Part shown: piece by piece, positions 14,538 to 23,716 of the stretch
How positions within the stretch are numbered: the stretch's first letter is position 1
How the letters are laid out: the number at the start of each line of letters is the position of its first letter
Source: Hymenobacter sp. YIM 151858-1
GTDB taxonomy: Bacteria > Bacteroidota > Bacteroidia > Cytophagales > Hymenobacteraceae
Assembly (NCBI RefSeq): GCF_025979705.1
Contig: NZ_CP110136.1
Span: 3,968,001 to 4,032,000, forward strand
Direction: 5' to 3'
DNA length: 64,000 nt
The notes under the pieces: model-generated
Database searches by the model: none
The model's input: the letters and a program-made list of their open reading frames with translations, nothing else
Told to the model about the DNA's origin: nothing
Made by a program: the position numbers and the translations under genes

Positions 14538-14658
14538 AAGGAGGAAGGAAGAATGAAGAAGGACGATGCGCCTAGGTTTCAGATGAAGGAAGAAGGAGGA
14601 ATGAGGAAGGACGAACCAGATTGCCAATTCGTCCTTCCTCATTCCTCCTTCTTCCTTC
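14538..14658. repeat. Purine-rich repeat with 31-bp perfect inverted arms
   Basis: Arms 14585-14615 and 14628-14658 are perfect reverse complements based on GAAGGAGGAATGAGGAAGG. A degenerate direct copy of the left arm lies at 14538-14566. The element fills the space between the convergent mpg and methyltransferase genes; a GCCTAGGT word lies between the copies. It may terminate transcription from both sides, but its low complexity suggests a lineage-specific repeat. Confidence 0.8.
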
Positions 14659-14661
14659 ACC

Positions 14662-15864
14662 CTAGCTCGTGTGGTTCAGCCTATCACAAACCAGTACGAT
14701 GAGGCGGTTGCGCAAATCGGTGGTGGCCAGCAGGTACGTGGTGCCGCCCTCCCGAATGCCCGTGCGGTAGCGGAAATCGGCCACCGAGTCGGGGAAGTTA
14801 CGCACGGTTACGTGGGCGCGCTGGTCGGCTTCGAGGTGGGCCAGCAGCTCTTTCTTATCGTACTTGCACACGGCCCGGCACTGGAATACGCGGCCGGGGA
14901 AATCCTCGCGTAGGGTGTGCGAGGTGTAGAGGTGGCTGTGCTGGTGCAGTTTCAGCAGGTTGTAGCTGGTGCCGATGCTCTTGAAGCCGCCGGCCTTGAG
15001 CACGGCCACGTTTGGCTCGTAAATGTACGTCTGGGGCTCGGCGTAGCGCGGCGTGGCCTTAGCTTCGCGGGTGCGGTTGGTCCGGAAGGTTTGCTCGCGC
15101 CCGTCGCGCAGCAGGTTCACGGTAAGTCGCTCCGGGTCGATGGCCGCTTCCTGGCCCAGCTCGTAGAGCACCTCTTTGCACTCGTTGTCCACGGCTACTA
15201 CCCACAGCCGGCGCACGCGGCCCAGCTCCTGCAGGGCCTGCTCCACATCGAGCATGGGCGAAGTTTTCAGCAGCACGCGCTCGGCCTTGCGCAGCAGCAA
15301 GGGCAGCAGGCGCAGCACGTCGGGCTCGCAGTCGGCCAGCCGAAAGATCTTCTTGTCGGCGGTGTCGCGGCGGGCCGGGTCGAGGTAAATCCAATCGAAA
15401 TAGCCGTCGGGCTGCTCGCGCAGCCACGCGGCGGCGTCGCCCGTGTGCACCTGCACGTTGCCGATACCTAGGGTGCCCAGGTTGTGGCGCACCACTTCGG
15501 CCAGCTGCGCGTTGCGCTCCACGTAGTGCACCTCGGCCACGTGCTGGGCAAAATGGCTGGCATCCACCCCAAAGCCACCGGTAAGGTCGGCAATGCGGGC
15601 GCCCGATACCAGCTCGGCCTTAAATGCGGCCGTTCGCGCCGACGAAGCCTGCTCTACCGACAACGCCGGCGGAAATACCAAATCGGGGTTGGCGGCCCAG
15701 GCGGGCAGTTTGGCTTTGGCTTTCTGGCGGGCCTGAATCTGCTGCACCAACTCACGTACGGGCAGATCGGGGTAGCGCCGGGCCTGCAAAGCCAGCGTAG
15801 CGGGGTCATCGTGCAGATGCTCGGCTACGTACTGCCGAGCCGCTGCCGACAGCGTTACATCCAT
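14662..15864 (-). CDS. Class I SAM-dependent methyltransferase with THUMP-like C-terminal domain
   Basis: The 400-residue protein has a helical N-terminal part (1-75), a Rossmann methyltransferase core with SAM motif I ADLTGGFGVD (about 93-102) and the catalytic-loop motif IYLDPARRD. Its C-terminal THUMP-like region includes VFQCRAVCKYDKKEL and HVTVRNFPDSV. The combination is typical of Bacteroidota proteins presumed to modify RNA; the target is unknown. The ATG at 15864 is used; a GTG lies one codon upstream. Confidence 0.82.
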   Translation of the reverse strand: MDVTLSAAARQYVAEHLHDDPATLALQARRYPDLPVRELVQQIQARQKAKAKLPAWAANPDLVFPPALSVEQASSARTAAFKAELVSGARIADLTGGFGVDASHFAQHVAEVHYVERNAQLAEVVRHNLGTLGIGNVQVHTGDAAAWLREQPDGYFDWIYLDPARRDTADKKIFRLADCEPDVLRLLPLLLRKAERVLLKTSPMLDVEQALQELGRVRRLWVVAVDNECKEVLYELGQEAAIDPERLTVNLLRDGREQTFRTNRTREAKATPRYAEPQTYIYEPNVAVLKAGGFKSIGTSYNLLKLHQHSHLYTSHTLREDFPGRVFQCRAVCKYDKKELLAHLEADQRAHVTVRNFPDSVADFRYRTGIREGGTTYLLATTDLRNRLIVLVCDRLNHTS

Positions 15865-15911
15865 CACAATCGAAAATGCGCTTGTACGGCGCTAAGGTAA
15901 AGGAGCCTGGG

Positions 15912-16529
15912 TTAGCGCAGCGTCCAGCCAACGAGCAGCTGCGGGCGGCCCGTCGGAGCCGTCACGCCCAGCACATCGGGCTTGGCCTGCATAAAGCCCA
16001 TACGGCGCGCCGTGGGTAAGGTGGCGTTGTGTGCCTCTACCGCCCGAATAAAATGCTCGTTGGTGCGGTGGGTAATTAGCGCGTTGCTGAGCAGGCTGCC
16101 CAGGGCTACGCCAATGGCTACCTTTTGGGTGTTGTTGAAATATTGTTGCTCGTCGCCGCTCAGTACCTGCTGGGCGTACACGCCCACCGCGCCTGCAAAC
16201 ACGGCCCGCTCGCCCAGCAGCATCCACTTCTGGCGGCGGTAGCGGTTGAGGCTGGCCAACGCTTCGGCATCGTGCGCTACGTAGGGGCGCAGACGCTGGC
16301 CAAAGAAGCCCGCGTTCTGGTAATCCTCGGTGTTGCCCGTTGCAAACCAGAAGTTTTTCTGGCGGCCGTTCAGCCCGCGGTCCTGGTCTTCGGGGCTTAG
16401 CTTGATGTACTGCACCGGCTTTTTGGGCACTTGCGCATGTGCAACACCCGCCAGGCCCAATGCCAGCGGCAACGACAAAGCAAAACAGCGGCTTTTAGGT
16501 GCGAAAGCCAGCGAAAGGGAGAGGAGCAT
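15912..16529 (-). CDS. Secreted or membrane-associated protein, unknown function
   Basis: The 205-residue protein has a long N-terminal hydrophobic signal ending GVAHAQ (residue 33) and later hydrophobic stretches (GERAVFAGAVGVYAQQVL, VAIGVALGSLLSNALI). I recognise no family. A perfect -7 element, TACCTTTG, ends four bases before the ATG at 16529. Either the mRNA is leaderless or the true start lies a little downstream (TTG codons in the signal region). Confidence 0.6.
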   Translation of the reverse strand: MLLSLSLAFAPKSRCFALSLPLALGLAGVAHAQVPKKPVQYIKLSPEDQDRGLNGRQKNFWFATGNTEDYQNAGFFGQRLRPYVAHDAEALASLNRYRRQKWMLLGERAVFAGAVGVYAQQVLSGDEQQYFNNTQKVAIGVALGSLLSNALITHRTNEHFIRAVEAHNATLPTARRMGFMQAKPDVLGVTAPTGRPQLLVGWTLR

Positions 16530-16533
16530 GGTA

Positions 16534-16541
16534 CAAAGGTA
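16534..16541 (-). promoter_or_regulatory. -7 element next to the ATG of the secreted protein
   Basis: TACCTTTG, four bases (TACC), then ATG on the minus strand. A TTA rather than TTG sits 19 bases upstream of it. Confidence 0.55.
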
Positions 16542-16801
16542 GGTGGCAATTACCCAGAAATAATCATATCTCCGGATATAATCCGCTCAACACCAGCCCG
16601 CCCCGATACGTTCGGCAACTCCGAAGTTTACCTAGGGTAATTGCAGCTGCCGGGCCTGGCTGCCCCGCACCGCTACGTGCCACCTGCCAACGAACCAACG
16701 CATTATTAACGCAGCTGACACACGCTTTATTGCCGCCCTGTTACAGCTGAGCTGCTCTGGATGCCTGCCTGTTGTTTACTGGAAAAGGCCAACAAATTGG
16801 C

Positions 16802-16809
16802 TACCTTTG
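16802..16809 (+). promoter_or_regulatory. -7 promoter element of ahcY
   Basis: TACCTTTG matches TAnnTTTG exactly and ends 27 bases before the ATG of ahcY. The rest of the 307-base region between the divergent genes (16530-16836) holds one ACCTAGGG word (16630-16637) and nothing else that I recognise. Confidence 0.6.
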
Positions 16810-16836
16810 TGGTTGGATTGCGAAAATTCCAATATT

Positions 16837-18147
16837 ATGGTTGAGACGACCTACCTACCCTACAAGGTAAAAGACATTTCGCTGGCCGAATGGGGCCGCA
16901 AGGAAATCCGTTTGGCCGAGGCCGAAATGCCGGGTCTGATGGCCTTGCGCGCGCAGTACGGCGCCAGCAAGCCGCTGCAGGGCGCCCGCATCGCCGGCTG
17001 CCTGCACATGACGATCCAGACGGCCGTGCTCATCGAGACGCTGCAGGCCCTAGGTGCTGATGTAACCTGGTCGTCGTGCAATATCTTCTCGACGCAGGAC
17101 CACGCCGCTGCCGCTATTGCTGCTGCCGGTACGCCTGTGTACGCCTGGAAGGGCATGAACGAAGAGGAGTTCAACTGGTGCATCGAGCAAACGCTGTTCT
17201 TCGGCGAAGAGCGCCAGCCCCTGAACATGATCCTCGACGACGGCGGCGACCTCACCAACATGGTACTCGACCGCTACCCCGAGCTGGTGCCCGGCATCCG
17301 TGGTATTTCGGAAGAAACCACCACCGGCGTGCTGCGCCTCGTGGAGCGCATGAAGGCTGGCAAACTGCCCCTGCCCGCTATCAACATCAACGACTCGGTT
17401 ACCAAGTCGAAGTTCGATAACAAGTACGGCTGCAAAGAGTCGGCCGTGGATGCTATCCGCCGCGCTACCGACATCATGATGGCCGGCAAAGTGGCTGTGG
17501 TAGCCGGTTACGGCGACGTTGGAAAAGGCACTGCAGCCTCGCTGCAAGGTGCTGGTGCCCGCGTAATCGTGACGGAAATCGACCCGATTTGCGCCCTGCA
17601 GGCTGCCATGGACGGCTTCGCGGTGAAGAAGATGAGCAACGCCATCAAGGAAGCCGACATCGTCATCACCACCACCGGCAACTGCGACATCGTAACGGAG
17701 GAGCACTTCCGGGCCTTGAAGGACAAGGCCATCGTCTGCAACATCGGCCACTTCGACGACGAAATTGACATGGCCTGGTTGAACAAGAACTACGGCCACA
17801 CGAAAGACACCATTAAGCCCCAGGTTGACCTCTACACCATCGACGGCAAAGAGGTAATCGTTTTGGCCGAAGGTCGCTTGGTGAACCTGGGCTGCGCCAC
17901 CGGCCACCCCTCGTTCGTAATGTCGAACTCATTCACGAATCAGACGCTGGCGCAGCTGGAGCTGTGGCAGAACCACGACAGCTACGAAAACAAGGTGTAC
18001 ACTCTGCCCAAGCACCTCGACGAGATGGTAGCCCGTCTGCACCTGGCCAAAATCGGCGTGGAGCTCGACGAGCTGAACGAGAAGCAGGCCAAGTACATCG
18101 GCGTAGCCGTGGAAGGCCCGTTCAAGTCGGACCTGTACCGCTACTAA
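16837..18147 (+). CDS. ahcY: Adenosylhomocysteinase (S-adenosyl-L-homocysteine hydrolase)
   Basis: The 436-residue enzyme splits S-adenosylhomocysteine into adenosine and homocysteine, closing the methyl cycle. Visible marks are the substrate-domain [15 protein letters not shown], the NAD-binding [11 protein letters not shown] near residue 221, GHFDDEIDM, and the C-terminal [15 protein letters not shown] with the terminal Lys-Tyr-rich tail. The ATG at 16837 is chosen because an in-frame TTG at 16807 lies inside the -7 element. It is a single-gene unit ending at a strong terminator, and is close in sequence to family norms. Confidence 0.96.
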   Translation: MVETTYLPYKVKDISLAEWGRKEIRLAEAEMPGLMALRAQYGASKPLQGARIAGCLHMTIQTAVLIETLQALGADVTWSSCNIFSTQDHAAAAIAAAGTPVYAWKGMNEEEFNWCIEQTLFFGEERQPLNMILDDGGDLTNMVLDRYPELVPGIRGISEETTTGVLRLVERMKAGKLPLPAININDSVTKSKFDNKYGCKESAVDAIRRATDIMMAGKVAVVAGYGDVGKGTAASLQGAGARVIVTEIDPICALQAAMDGFAVKKMSNAIKEADIVITTTGNCDIVTEEHFRALKDKAIVCNIGHFDDEIDMAWLNKNYGHTKDTIKPQVDLYTIDGKEVIVLAEGRLVNLGCATGHPSFVMSNSFTNQTLAQLELWQNHDSYENKVYTLPKHLDEMVARLHLAKIGVELDELNEKQAKYIGVAVEGPFKSDLYRY

Positions 18148-18164
18148 GAGCAGCTTACATCAGC

Positions 18165-18203
18165 AAAAAGCCCCGCCTGAATCGTCAGGCGGGGCTTTTT
18201 TTA
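18165..18203. terminator. Bidirectional terminator after ahcY
   Basis: A perfect 16-bp stem (18165-18180 with 18185-18200, loop ATCG) is flanked by A- and T-runs. It serves ahcY and also the convergent gene, whose stop codon lies at its edge. Confidence 0.92.
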
Positions 18204-19412
18204 TTCGGCTATCGTGTACCAGGGTATGTTCAGTTTGCCCGGCCACAGCATCATCCTGATACGTTGGCCGGGCTCCACTTGCTCGTAATAATCGGCTGAT
18301 ACGGTTACGTTGTGCGACTCGGCCCTAGGTCCCCAGGCTTCGAGCGTAAGGTGGTAGGTCGGTTTGTTTCCGCCGCCTATGTGTTTGCTTACCACTTGCA
18401 CATCATACGTCGTCGGCTGTGCTGTATCAAAGGCAAAATTGTAGGCAGTGGTGGCGCTGTAGCCGTAAAGAGCTGCGAACAGCACGATGCTTACTGCGGT
18501 TGTGAGGCGGGCAGTGCCACGCAACAAAAAGTGCCGGTTACCAATCATCAGTAACAGCAGCAACCCCACCGATACCGTAATAAAAGCCGGCCACACGGAA
18601 GTATAGTCGAGCAGTGCATGATCGAAAGCAGACCGCGCCATTAAACCCAACGACGGCTGAAGCAGTGCAGGCCATGCTACCGGGCAGCCGCTGTTTTTGT
18701 TCTCGAGGATGCTTAGGGTTTTGGGATATACCCACAGCGCAATCAGGCAAAGCACAGGCACTGCTAGGCCAACTGCAATTGCCCATTGGTAAGGAACAGG
18801 TCGGAAGCTGAGCCAGATCATGCAAACGAAGCCTAAAATGTTGAGCGTCACGCTCGCTTTTCTGGCTGAGAGCAGCTGGTTTGCTCGTTCTGTCTCGTTC
18901 GAGCCTAAGCCAGCATCGTCGAGCAGAATACCTAGGGCTTCTTGTTGCTCCAGCATATCCAGGTTGGGAAACCGCTCCGCCAGCCAATGCAGCAACTCGG
19001 CAAACGACTCGGTAGAGGTGCCAATCTTGATCTTGGGCTGACCTGCCTGCCGCGGCACCACAAGAACGTAGTGGTTGTGCTCGATACGAAAGCCACGGAT
19101 ATCGGCAAACGCCAGCGCTTTGGTTTTGAGCGTGCCCACGCTAATCAGCTTGTCCTCGGTAACGATGAGACGCCAACGAGCAGCTTCGAACACGCAATAG
19201 CTAAAGAAAGCTGCCAAACCCAGACACACCGCCGACACAACGAGCACAAACGCTAACGGCAGTTTCTCTTCGTCATTCTCCAGCCAAATAAGCGCCGGAG
19301 AACACAGAAATGCTGCAATCATAGGTGCTGCAAGTATGTAGGAGAAGATGCGCCAACCTTTTGCGTAGCGGTATTCTTTGCTGGGGGCTTCCTGGTGCAG
19401 CGCTGTAGGCAT
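18201..19412 (-). CDS. Multi-pass membrane protein with PH-like segment, unknown function
   Basis: The 403-residue protein has two membrane helices near the N-terminus (about 20-70), then a soluble beta-rich segment (RWRLIVTEDKLISVGTLKTKALAFADIRGFRI) that looks like a bacterial PH domain. About four more helices and a C-terminal extracytoplasmic beta-region follow. The start at 19412 is preferred over upstream codons because the sequence before it has no conserved look. No enzymatic motif is seen. Confidence 0.6.
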   Translation of the reverse strand: MPTALHQEAPSKEYRYAKGWRIFSYILAAPMIAAFLCSPALIWLENDEEKLPLAFVLVVSAVCLGLAAFFSYCVFEAARWRLIVTEDKLISVGTLKTKALAFADIRGFRIEHNHYVLVVPRQAGQPKIKIGTSTESFAELLHWLAERFPNLDMLEQQEALGILLDDAGLGSNETERANQLLSARKASVTLNILGFVCMIWLSFRPVPYQWAIAVGLAVPVLCLIALWVYPKTLSILENKNSGCPVAWPALLQPSLGLMARSAFDHALLDYTSVWPAFITVSVGLLLLLMIGNRHFLLRGTARLTTAVSIVLFAALYGYSATTAYNFAFDTAQPTTYDVQVVSKHIGGGNKPTYHLTLEAWGPRAESHNVTVSADYYEQVEPGQRIRMMLWPGKLNIPWYTIAE

Positions 19413-19552
19413 AGCGGATAGGGTAGAGAGGAATGCAAAAAGAGTAGCAGCCTGGGTAGTTGGAAGTGAGGCGCACCAAGGCAGGGCTAAATTACCGCCT
19501 GGAGCGCACCAAGCCAATTTGCCGCAGGCAATTGCGGATATTTGCCGCCGCT

Positions 19553-20326
19553 ATGCCCACCGTCCCGCTTTCCGTCGTCATCATCACGTTCAATGAAGAA
19601 GCCAACATCGGCCGTTGCCTGGCGGCCCTAGGTGATGTGGCCGACGACGTAGTGGTGGTCGACTCGGGCTCGACGGACCGCACCGTGGCTATCTGCCAGG
19701 AGCACGGTGCCTGCGTGGTGCATCATCCCTTTGCGGGCTACGTGCAGCAAAAGAACTTCGCCACCGCGCAGGCCCGCTACGACCACGTGCTGCAGCTCGA
19801 CGCCGACGAAGTGCTGACCGACGAGCTACGAGCAGAAATCCAGCAGATCAAAGCAAACTGGCAGGCGGCCGGCTACACCTTGCCACGCCTTACCAACTAC
19901 TGCGGCCACTGGGTGCGCTACGGCGGTTGGTACCCCGACCGCAAGCTGCGCCTCTACGACCGGCGCCTAGGGAGCTGGCAGGGCCACCTGCTGCACGAGC
20001 GGTACGAAGTAGCGGCCGGCCAGTCGGTGCACGCCTTGCGCCACGATTTACTGCATTACTCCTACGGCTCCATCGAGCAGCACCTGGCGCAGTTCAACCG
20101 CTTCAGCACCATTGGGGCCCAGGAGTTGGCGGCCAAGGGCAAGCGCACGGCCACGTGGCAGCTGTGGCTGAAGCCCGCCTGGAAGTTTGTGCACATGTAC
20201 TTTTTGCGCCTAGGTATGCTCGATGGCTTTGCGGGCCTGAGCATCGCGTACCTCTCGGCTTGCAGCGTGTTCGTGAAGTATGCCAAGCTGCGCGTTATCA
20301 ATCAGCAAGCTGCTGCCCGCCCATGA
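19553..20326 (+). CDS. Family 2 glycosyltransferase (WaaE/KdtX-like, LPS core)
   Basis: The 257-residue enzyme starts with LSVVIITFNEEANIGRCL and carries VVVDSGSTDRT and the metal-binding LQLDADEVL of GT-A glycosyltransferases. The middle part, CGHWVRYGGWYPDRKLRLYDRR, matches the WaaE branch that adds glucose to the lipopolysaccharide inner core; the exact sugar is inferred. The start is set at 19553 before the first strand. Its stop overlaps the next gene (ATGA), so the two are coupled. Confidence 0.87.
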   Translation: MPTVPLSVVIITFNEEANIGRCLAALGDVADDVVVVDSGSTDRTVAICQEHGACVVHHPFAGYVQQKNFATAQARYDHVLQLDADEVLTDELRAEIQQIKANWQAAGYTLPRLTNYCGHWVRYGGWYPDRKLRLYDRRLGSWQGHLLHERYEVAAGQSVHALRHDLLHYSYGSIEQHLAQFNRFSTIGAQELAAKGKRTATWQLWLKPAWKFVHMYFLRLGMLDGFAGLSIAYLSACSVFVKYAKLRVINQQAAARP

Positions 20327-21354
20327 AAACGTTTATCATCAGCCGCACCGATGCCATTGGCGACGTGGTGCTGACACTGCCCTTGTGTGGCTGGCTGAAG
20401 CAGCAATACCCCGGCTGCCGCGTGGTTCTGTTAGGCCGCAGCTACACGCAGGCGGTAGCCGCTGCCTGCCCGGCGGTTGATGCGTTTTTGAACGACGACG
20501 AGCTGCGCCAATTACCCGAAGCCGAGCAGGTTGCCGCGTTGCAACAAGTGCAGGCCGATGCCATAGTACACGTGTTTCCGAACCGTCGCCTGGCTTCCTT
20601 GGCGCGTAAGGCCGGCATCAGCCACCGCATCGGCACGCGTAGCCGCTGGTTTCATTGGCTTACGTGCAACCGGTTGGTGGCACTCAGCCGCCGACACTCG
20701 CCGCTGCACGAGGCGCAGCTCAACTGCCAGCTGCTGCGCCCGCTTGGGCTGAACCACACGCCTGAGTTAGCCGACCTGCAGCCCCTAGGTAAGCTAAGGC
20801 CCGATGAGCCAGTGCCAGCCGACATTGCCGCCCTACTCGAGCGCGGCAGCAGCCAGCAACGCAACGTGGTGCTGCACCCCGGCTCGCGCGGCAGCGGCCG
20901 CGATTGGCCGCTCGAATTCTACGGCCAGCTCGCGCGCTTGCTGCATGCCCAGGGCCATCGGGTATTTATTACCGGCACCGCTGCCGAGGGCCAGCAGCTG
21001 CAGTCCTGGCTGCAGGAGCACGCTGCCTATTGCATCAACCTTACTGGCCGGCTTTCCCTAGGTCAGCTTATCGGGTTCATTGCTTGGGCCGATGGTTTGG
21101 TGGCAGCCAGTACCGGGCCAGTGCACCTGGCTGCTGCGCTTGGGAGGCATGCCCTAGGGTTGTTTGTGCCGATGCGCCCCATGCACCCCGGCCGTTGGGC
21201 ACCGCTCGGCCCGCGGGCCGAATACCTCGTGCTCGATAAACCCGATTGCAATACCTGCCGGCACGATGCCTCGGTGTGCAGTTGTATCAGAACCATAGCG
21301 CCCGCAGCGGTGGCAGCACGTATTGAGGCTTGGCAGCCGCTCGCCGCGCAGTAG
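20323..21354 (+). CDS. Family 9 glycosyltransferase (heptosyltransferase-like)
   Basis: The 343-residue protein begins ISRTDAIGDVVLTLPL, the typical start of ADP-heptose:LPS heptosyltransferases. It contains VVLHPGSRGSGRDWP and the nucleotide-sugar-binding GLVAASTGPVHLAAALG. It likely adds heptose or a related sugar to the lipopolysaccharide core in the cytoplasm. The start ATG at 20323 overlaps the stop of the GT2 gene. The 3' end carries a complete promoter for the next gene, and its TAG stop codon forms the first bases of the -7 element. Confidence 0.9.
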   Translation: MKTFIISRTDAIGDVVLTLPLCGWLKQQYPGCRVVLLGRSYTQAVAAACPAVDAFLNDDELRQLPEAEQVAALQQVQADAIVHVFPNRRLASLARKAGISHRIGTRSRWFHWLTCNRLVALSRRHSPLHEAQLNCQLLRPLGLNHTPELADLQPLGKLRPDEPVPADIAALLERGSSQQRNVVLHPGSRGSGRDWPLEFYGQLARLLHAQGHRVFITGTAAEGQQLQSWLQEHAAYCINLTGRLSLGQLIGFIAWADGLVAASTGPVHLAAALGRHALGLFVPMRPMHPGRWAPLGPRAEYLVLDKPDCNTCRHDASVCSCIRTIAPAAVAARIEAWQPLAAQ

Positions 21355-21359
21355 CTTTG
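21330..21359 (+). promoter_or_regulatory. Promoter inside the 3' end of the GT9 gene
   Basis: TTG (21330-21332), exactly 19 bases, TAGCTTTG (21352-21359), then five bases and the ATG of the O-antigen ligase gene. This is a full consensus match, and the spacing predicts a start site at or next to the ATG. Confidence 0.65.
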
Positions 21360-21364
21360 GGCTG

Positions 21365-22660
21365 ATGTTGTTTTCGGAGCTGCGCTCACCATCCATTGCC
21401 TCTGTGCTTGCCCGTTGGTACCGCAACGGCTACCTGTCGCAGTATCTGCTGCTGGTTGCCTGCGTGGGCGGCGTTGTGGGCTTGCTGTTTACGGCGCGGG
21501 CCTTTGTGGCCTTGGCACCCGTGGCGGCCGTGGTGGCTGCTGGCCTCAACCCCAACATTCGCCGCGAAGTACCTAGGTGGCTGCGCAACCGCGCTGCCTT
21601 GCGCTTGGCCGTTTTGTATGCATTGATGCCGCTTTCGTGGTGGTACACGCAGGATTGGCCGGTATGGCGCCACGAAGTGTACCGCCAGCTGCCGCTTATT
21701 GGCGTACCGCTGGCCTTTTGCCTGGCAGTGCCACTAAGCCGGCGGCAGCGCGTGGGCATCGGCGTGTTTTTTGTGCTGACCACGGCCCTGCTAGGAGCTG
21801 CCACCGTCGGGCGCTACCTGCTCAATCAGCAAGCGGCGCAAGACCTGATCCGGGTAGGGCAGAATGTGCCTTCCGTTTCGGGCATCTTCCACATCCACTT
21901 CGGTATTCTGCTGGCGCTGGCTGCTTTCCTGGCGGTACCGCTGAGCCGCTTGCCCGAGCTGCGCAAAGGCCCTAGGTGGTTGCTGCTGGCCGCCGGAGCC
22001 ACAGCCGTAAGCAGCCTGCACATACTCGCCTATCGTACCGGCCTGATGGCTTTTTACCTGGCCCTTGTGGCTGTGGTGCTACTGTTGTTGCGGCGCCGGC
22101 CCCTGCTGGCATTGGGCATGGTGGCCCTAGGTGCCGCGCTGGCCCTGGGGGCCTATTACGGCCTGGCATCGGTGCAGGAGCGTGTAGCCAGCACCCTCTA
22201 CGATCTGGAGCAGTACCAGCTGGGGCACGACATCAACCACTTTTCGCTGTCGCGGCGGCTGGCTGCCTGGCACAATGCCCTCGACATTGTGGCCCGGCAC
22301 CCGTGGCTTGGCGTGGCCCCGGCCGATGTGCGCCACGCCCTGATGGAGCAATTTGCCGTGCGCACCTACGGCCTCGCGCCCGAAAACCGCGTGATGGTGC
22401 ACAACCAATACTTGCACTACCTGGTAGGTGGGGGCGTAGTTGGCTTGGCCGTGTGGCTGTGGGTGCTTATTACGCCGCTGGTGCAACCCTCTTTGCGCCG
22501 CAATCCGTACGTGAGGTATTTCCTGCTGACTTTTGGCGCGGCGGCCCTGGCCGATTCGCTGCTGGAGCTGCAAATCGGGTTCAATTTGTTCGTCTTCCTC
22601 TACGGCTTTCTGGTAGTGGCGGCGGAGCGCCGGGCCCAACACCCTGACGCAACCCTCTGA
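21365..22660 (+). CDS. O-antigen ligase family membrane protein (Wzy/WaaL type)
   Basis: The 431-residue protein has about ten to twelve membrane helices and a large external loop before the signature HNQYLHYLVGGGVVGLAVW. This loop (SRRLAAWHNALDIVARHPWLGVAPADV) matches the O-antigen ligase/polymerase superfamily. It should ligate or polymerise glycans on a lipid carrier or lipid A core at the periplasmic face. It follows GT2 and GT9, forming a core/O-antigen cluster. The start is set at 21365, preceded by a promoter with very short spacing. Confidence 0.82.
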   Translation: MLFSELRSPSIASVLARWYRNGYLSQYLLLVACVGGVVGLLFTARAFVALAPVAAVVAAGLNPNIRREVPRWLRNRAALRLAVLYALMPLSWWYTQDWPVWRHEVYRQLPLIGVPLAFCLAVPLSRRQRVGIGVFFVLTTALLGAATVGRYLLNQQAAQDLIRVGQNVPSVSGIFHIHFGILLALAAFLAVPLSRLPELRKGPRWLLLAAGATAVSSLHILAYRTGLMAFYLALVAVVLLLLRRRPLLALGMVALGAALALGAYYGLASVQERVASTLYDLEQYQLGHDINHFSLSRRLAAWHNALDIVARHPWLGVAPADVRHALMEQFAVRTYGLAPENRVMVHNQYLHYLVGGGVVGLAVWLWVLITPLVQPSLRRNPYVRYFLLTFGAAALADSLLELQIGFNLFVFLYGFLVVAAERRAQHPDATL

Positions 22661-22725
22661 GCCCTTCCTTTCGTTACATTTATCCGCGGCACTACCGCCG
22701 TGCGCTTGCCCGAATACTCCCTTTT

Positions 22726-23376
22726 ATGAGCGACACTCCCGAACGGGTACCCAAACTGAGCAAGGAGGAGAAAGACCGCCGATTCCAGGCCGAGCTACTG
22801 CCCGTGCTGGATTCGCTGTACAACTTTGCCTACCGTCTCACCCTCGACGAGGACGATGCCAACGACCTCGTGCAGGAGACTTATCTGAAGGCCTACCGCT
22901 TCTTCGAGTACTTTGAGCCGGGAACCAACGCCAAAGCGTGGCTGTTTCGCATCCTGAAAAACTCGTTCATCAACGACTTCCGGAAGAAGAGTAAGCAACC
23001 CGCCAAGGTCGACTACAGCGAGATTGAGGGCTACTACAACACCGAGGAAGTTGATGCCGAAGGCGACACGGGTTCTACCTCGCCCGACTTGCGCCAGCAG
23101 GCCACCCGCGACCTGATCGGCGACGAAGTAGCCAGTGCCTTGAATTCGCTGCCGGTGGATTTTCGCACCGTTATCATTCTCTGCGACCTGGAAGGTTTTA
23201 CCTACGAGGAGATGGCTAAAGTGCTGGACATTCCGATTGGAACGGTTCGCTCGCGTTTGCACCGTGCCCGTAATTTCCTCAAGGACAAGCTCGAACGCTA
23301 CGCAAAAAAAATGGGCTACGGCAACGATTCCGGCGAAGTCGATGTTGCCGAAGCGTACGACGAAGATGAAGACTAA
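22726..23376 (+). CDS. ECF sigma factor (sigma-70 family)
   Basis: The 216-residue protein has a sigma region 2 (DANDLVQETYLKAYRFFEYF, then NAKAWLFRILKNSFINDFRKK), an acidic linker and region 4 (LPVDFRTVIILCDLEGFTYEEMAKVLDIPIGTVRSRLHRAR). It ends in a longer than usual acidic tail (VDVAEAYDEDED). It should direct RNA polymerase to stress-type promoters under control of the zinc-motif protein encoded next. A near-consensus -7 element, TACATTTA (22675-22682), lies 43 bases upstream. Confidence 0.92.
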   Translation: MSDTPERVPKLSKEEKDRRFQAELLPVLDSLYNFAYRLTLDEDDANDLVQETYLKAYRFFEYFEPGTNAKAWLFRILKNSFINDFRKKSKQPAKVDYSEIEGYYNTEEVDAEGDTGSTSPDLRQQATRDLIGDEVASALNSLPVDFRTVIILCDLEGFTYEEMAKVLDIPIGTVRSRLHRARNFLKDKLERYAKKMGYGNDSGEVDVAEAYDEDED

Positions 23377-23416
23377 GTACATTTAACCCTCTCCTCCACC
23401 ACATTACTCCTCTGTT

Positions 23417-23707
23417 ATGGCCACGAAGTCTACACCCAACCAACTAGGCGCTGCTGCCGCTACTGCCACCGGCGCCGACTGTGAGCGTGTGAATACTATT
23501 CTCGATCAAATCATCGTGGGCCAGGAGCCCAACGTGGAAGACGAGGAATACTTCGTTAACCATGCAGAAGATTGCTCGCCGTGCTTCGATAGCATTGACA
23601 AGCAGCGTGTTTTCGTCGACTTCCTGAACCAGTACGTAGGCCGCAAAGGAGTGCCCGCTGGTCTTTCTGCAAACATTCTAGCGCGAGTGCAGTCCGAAAA
23701 GGTCTAA
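23417..23707 (+). CDS. Putative zinc-binding anti-sigma factor
   Basis: The 96-residue protein carries HAEDCSPC, a HX3CX2C motif (His49, Cys53, Cys56) as in ZAS-type anti-sigma factors. It lies 40 bases after the ECF sigma gene, which is the usual pairing. No membrane helix follows, so it would act in the cytoplasm, perhaps as a redox or zinc sensor. Its TAA stop doubles as the first bases of a TAATTTTG element just before gmk. Confidence 0.82.
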   Translation: MATKSTPNQLGAAAATATGADCERVNTILDQIIVGQEPNVEDEEYFVNHAEDCSPCFDSIDKQRVFVDFLNQYVGRKGVPAGLSANILARVQSEKV

Positions 23708-23712
23708 TTTTG
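23705..23712 (+). promoter_or_regulatory. -7 element overlapping the anti-sigma stop codon, before gmk
   Basis: TAATTTTG, four bases (CCCC), then the ATG of gmk. The first three bases are the stop codon of the anti-sigma gene. No TTG lies at the -33 distance, so its strength is uncertain. Confidence 0.45.
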
Positions 23713-23716
23713 CCCC

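Noticed and set aside
16807-16836. Extension of ahcY to a TTG start at 16807
   Set aside because: The TTG lies inside the -7 element TACCTTTG, so it would not be in the mRNA; the ATG at 16837 fits the family.
18165-18203. Inverted repeats at 18165, 24911, 43785 and 49187 as mobile elements
   Set aside because: Short perfect stems with T-runs directly after stop codons are ordinary terminators.
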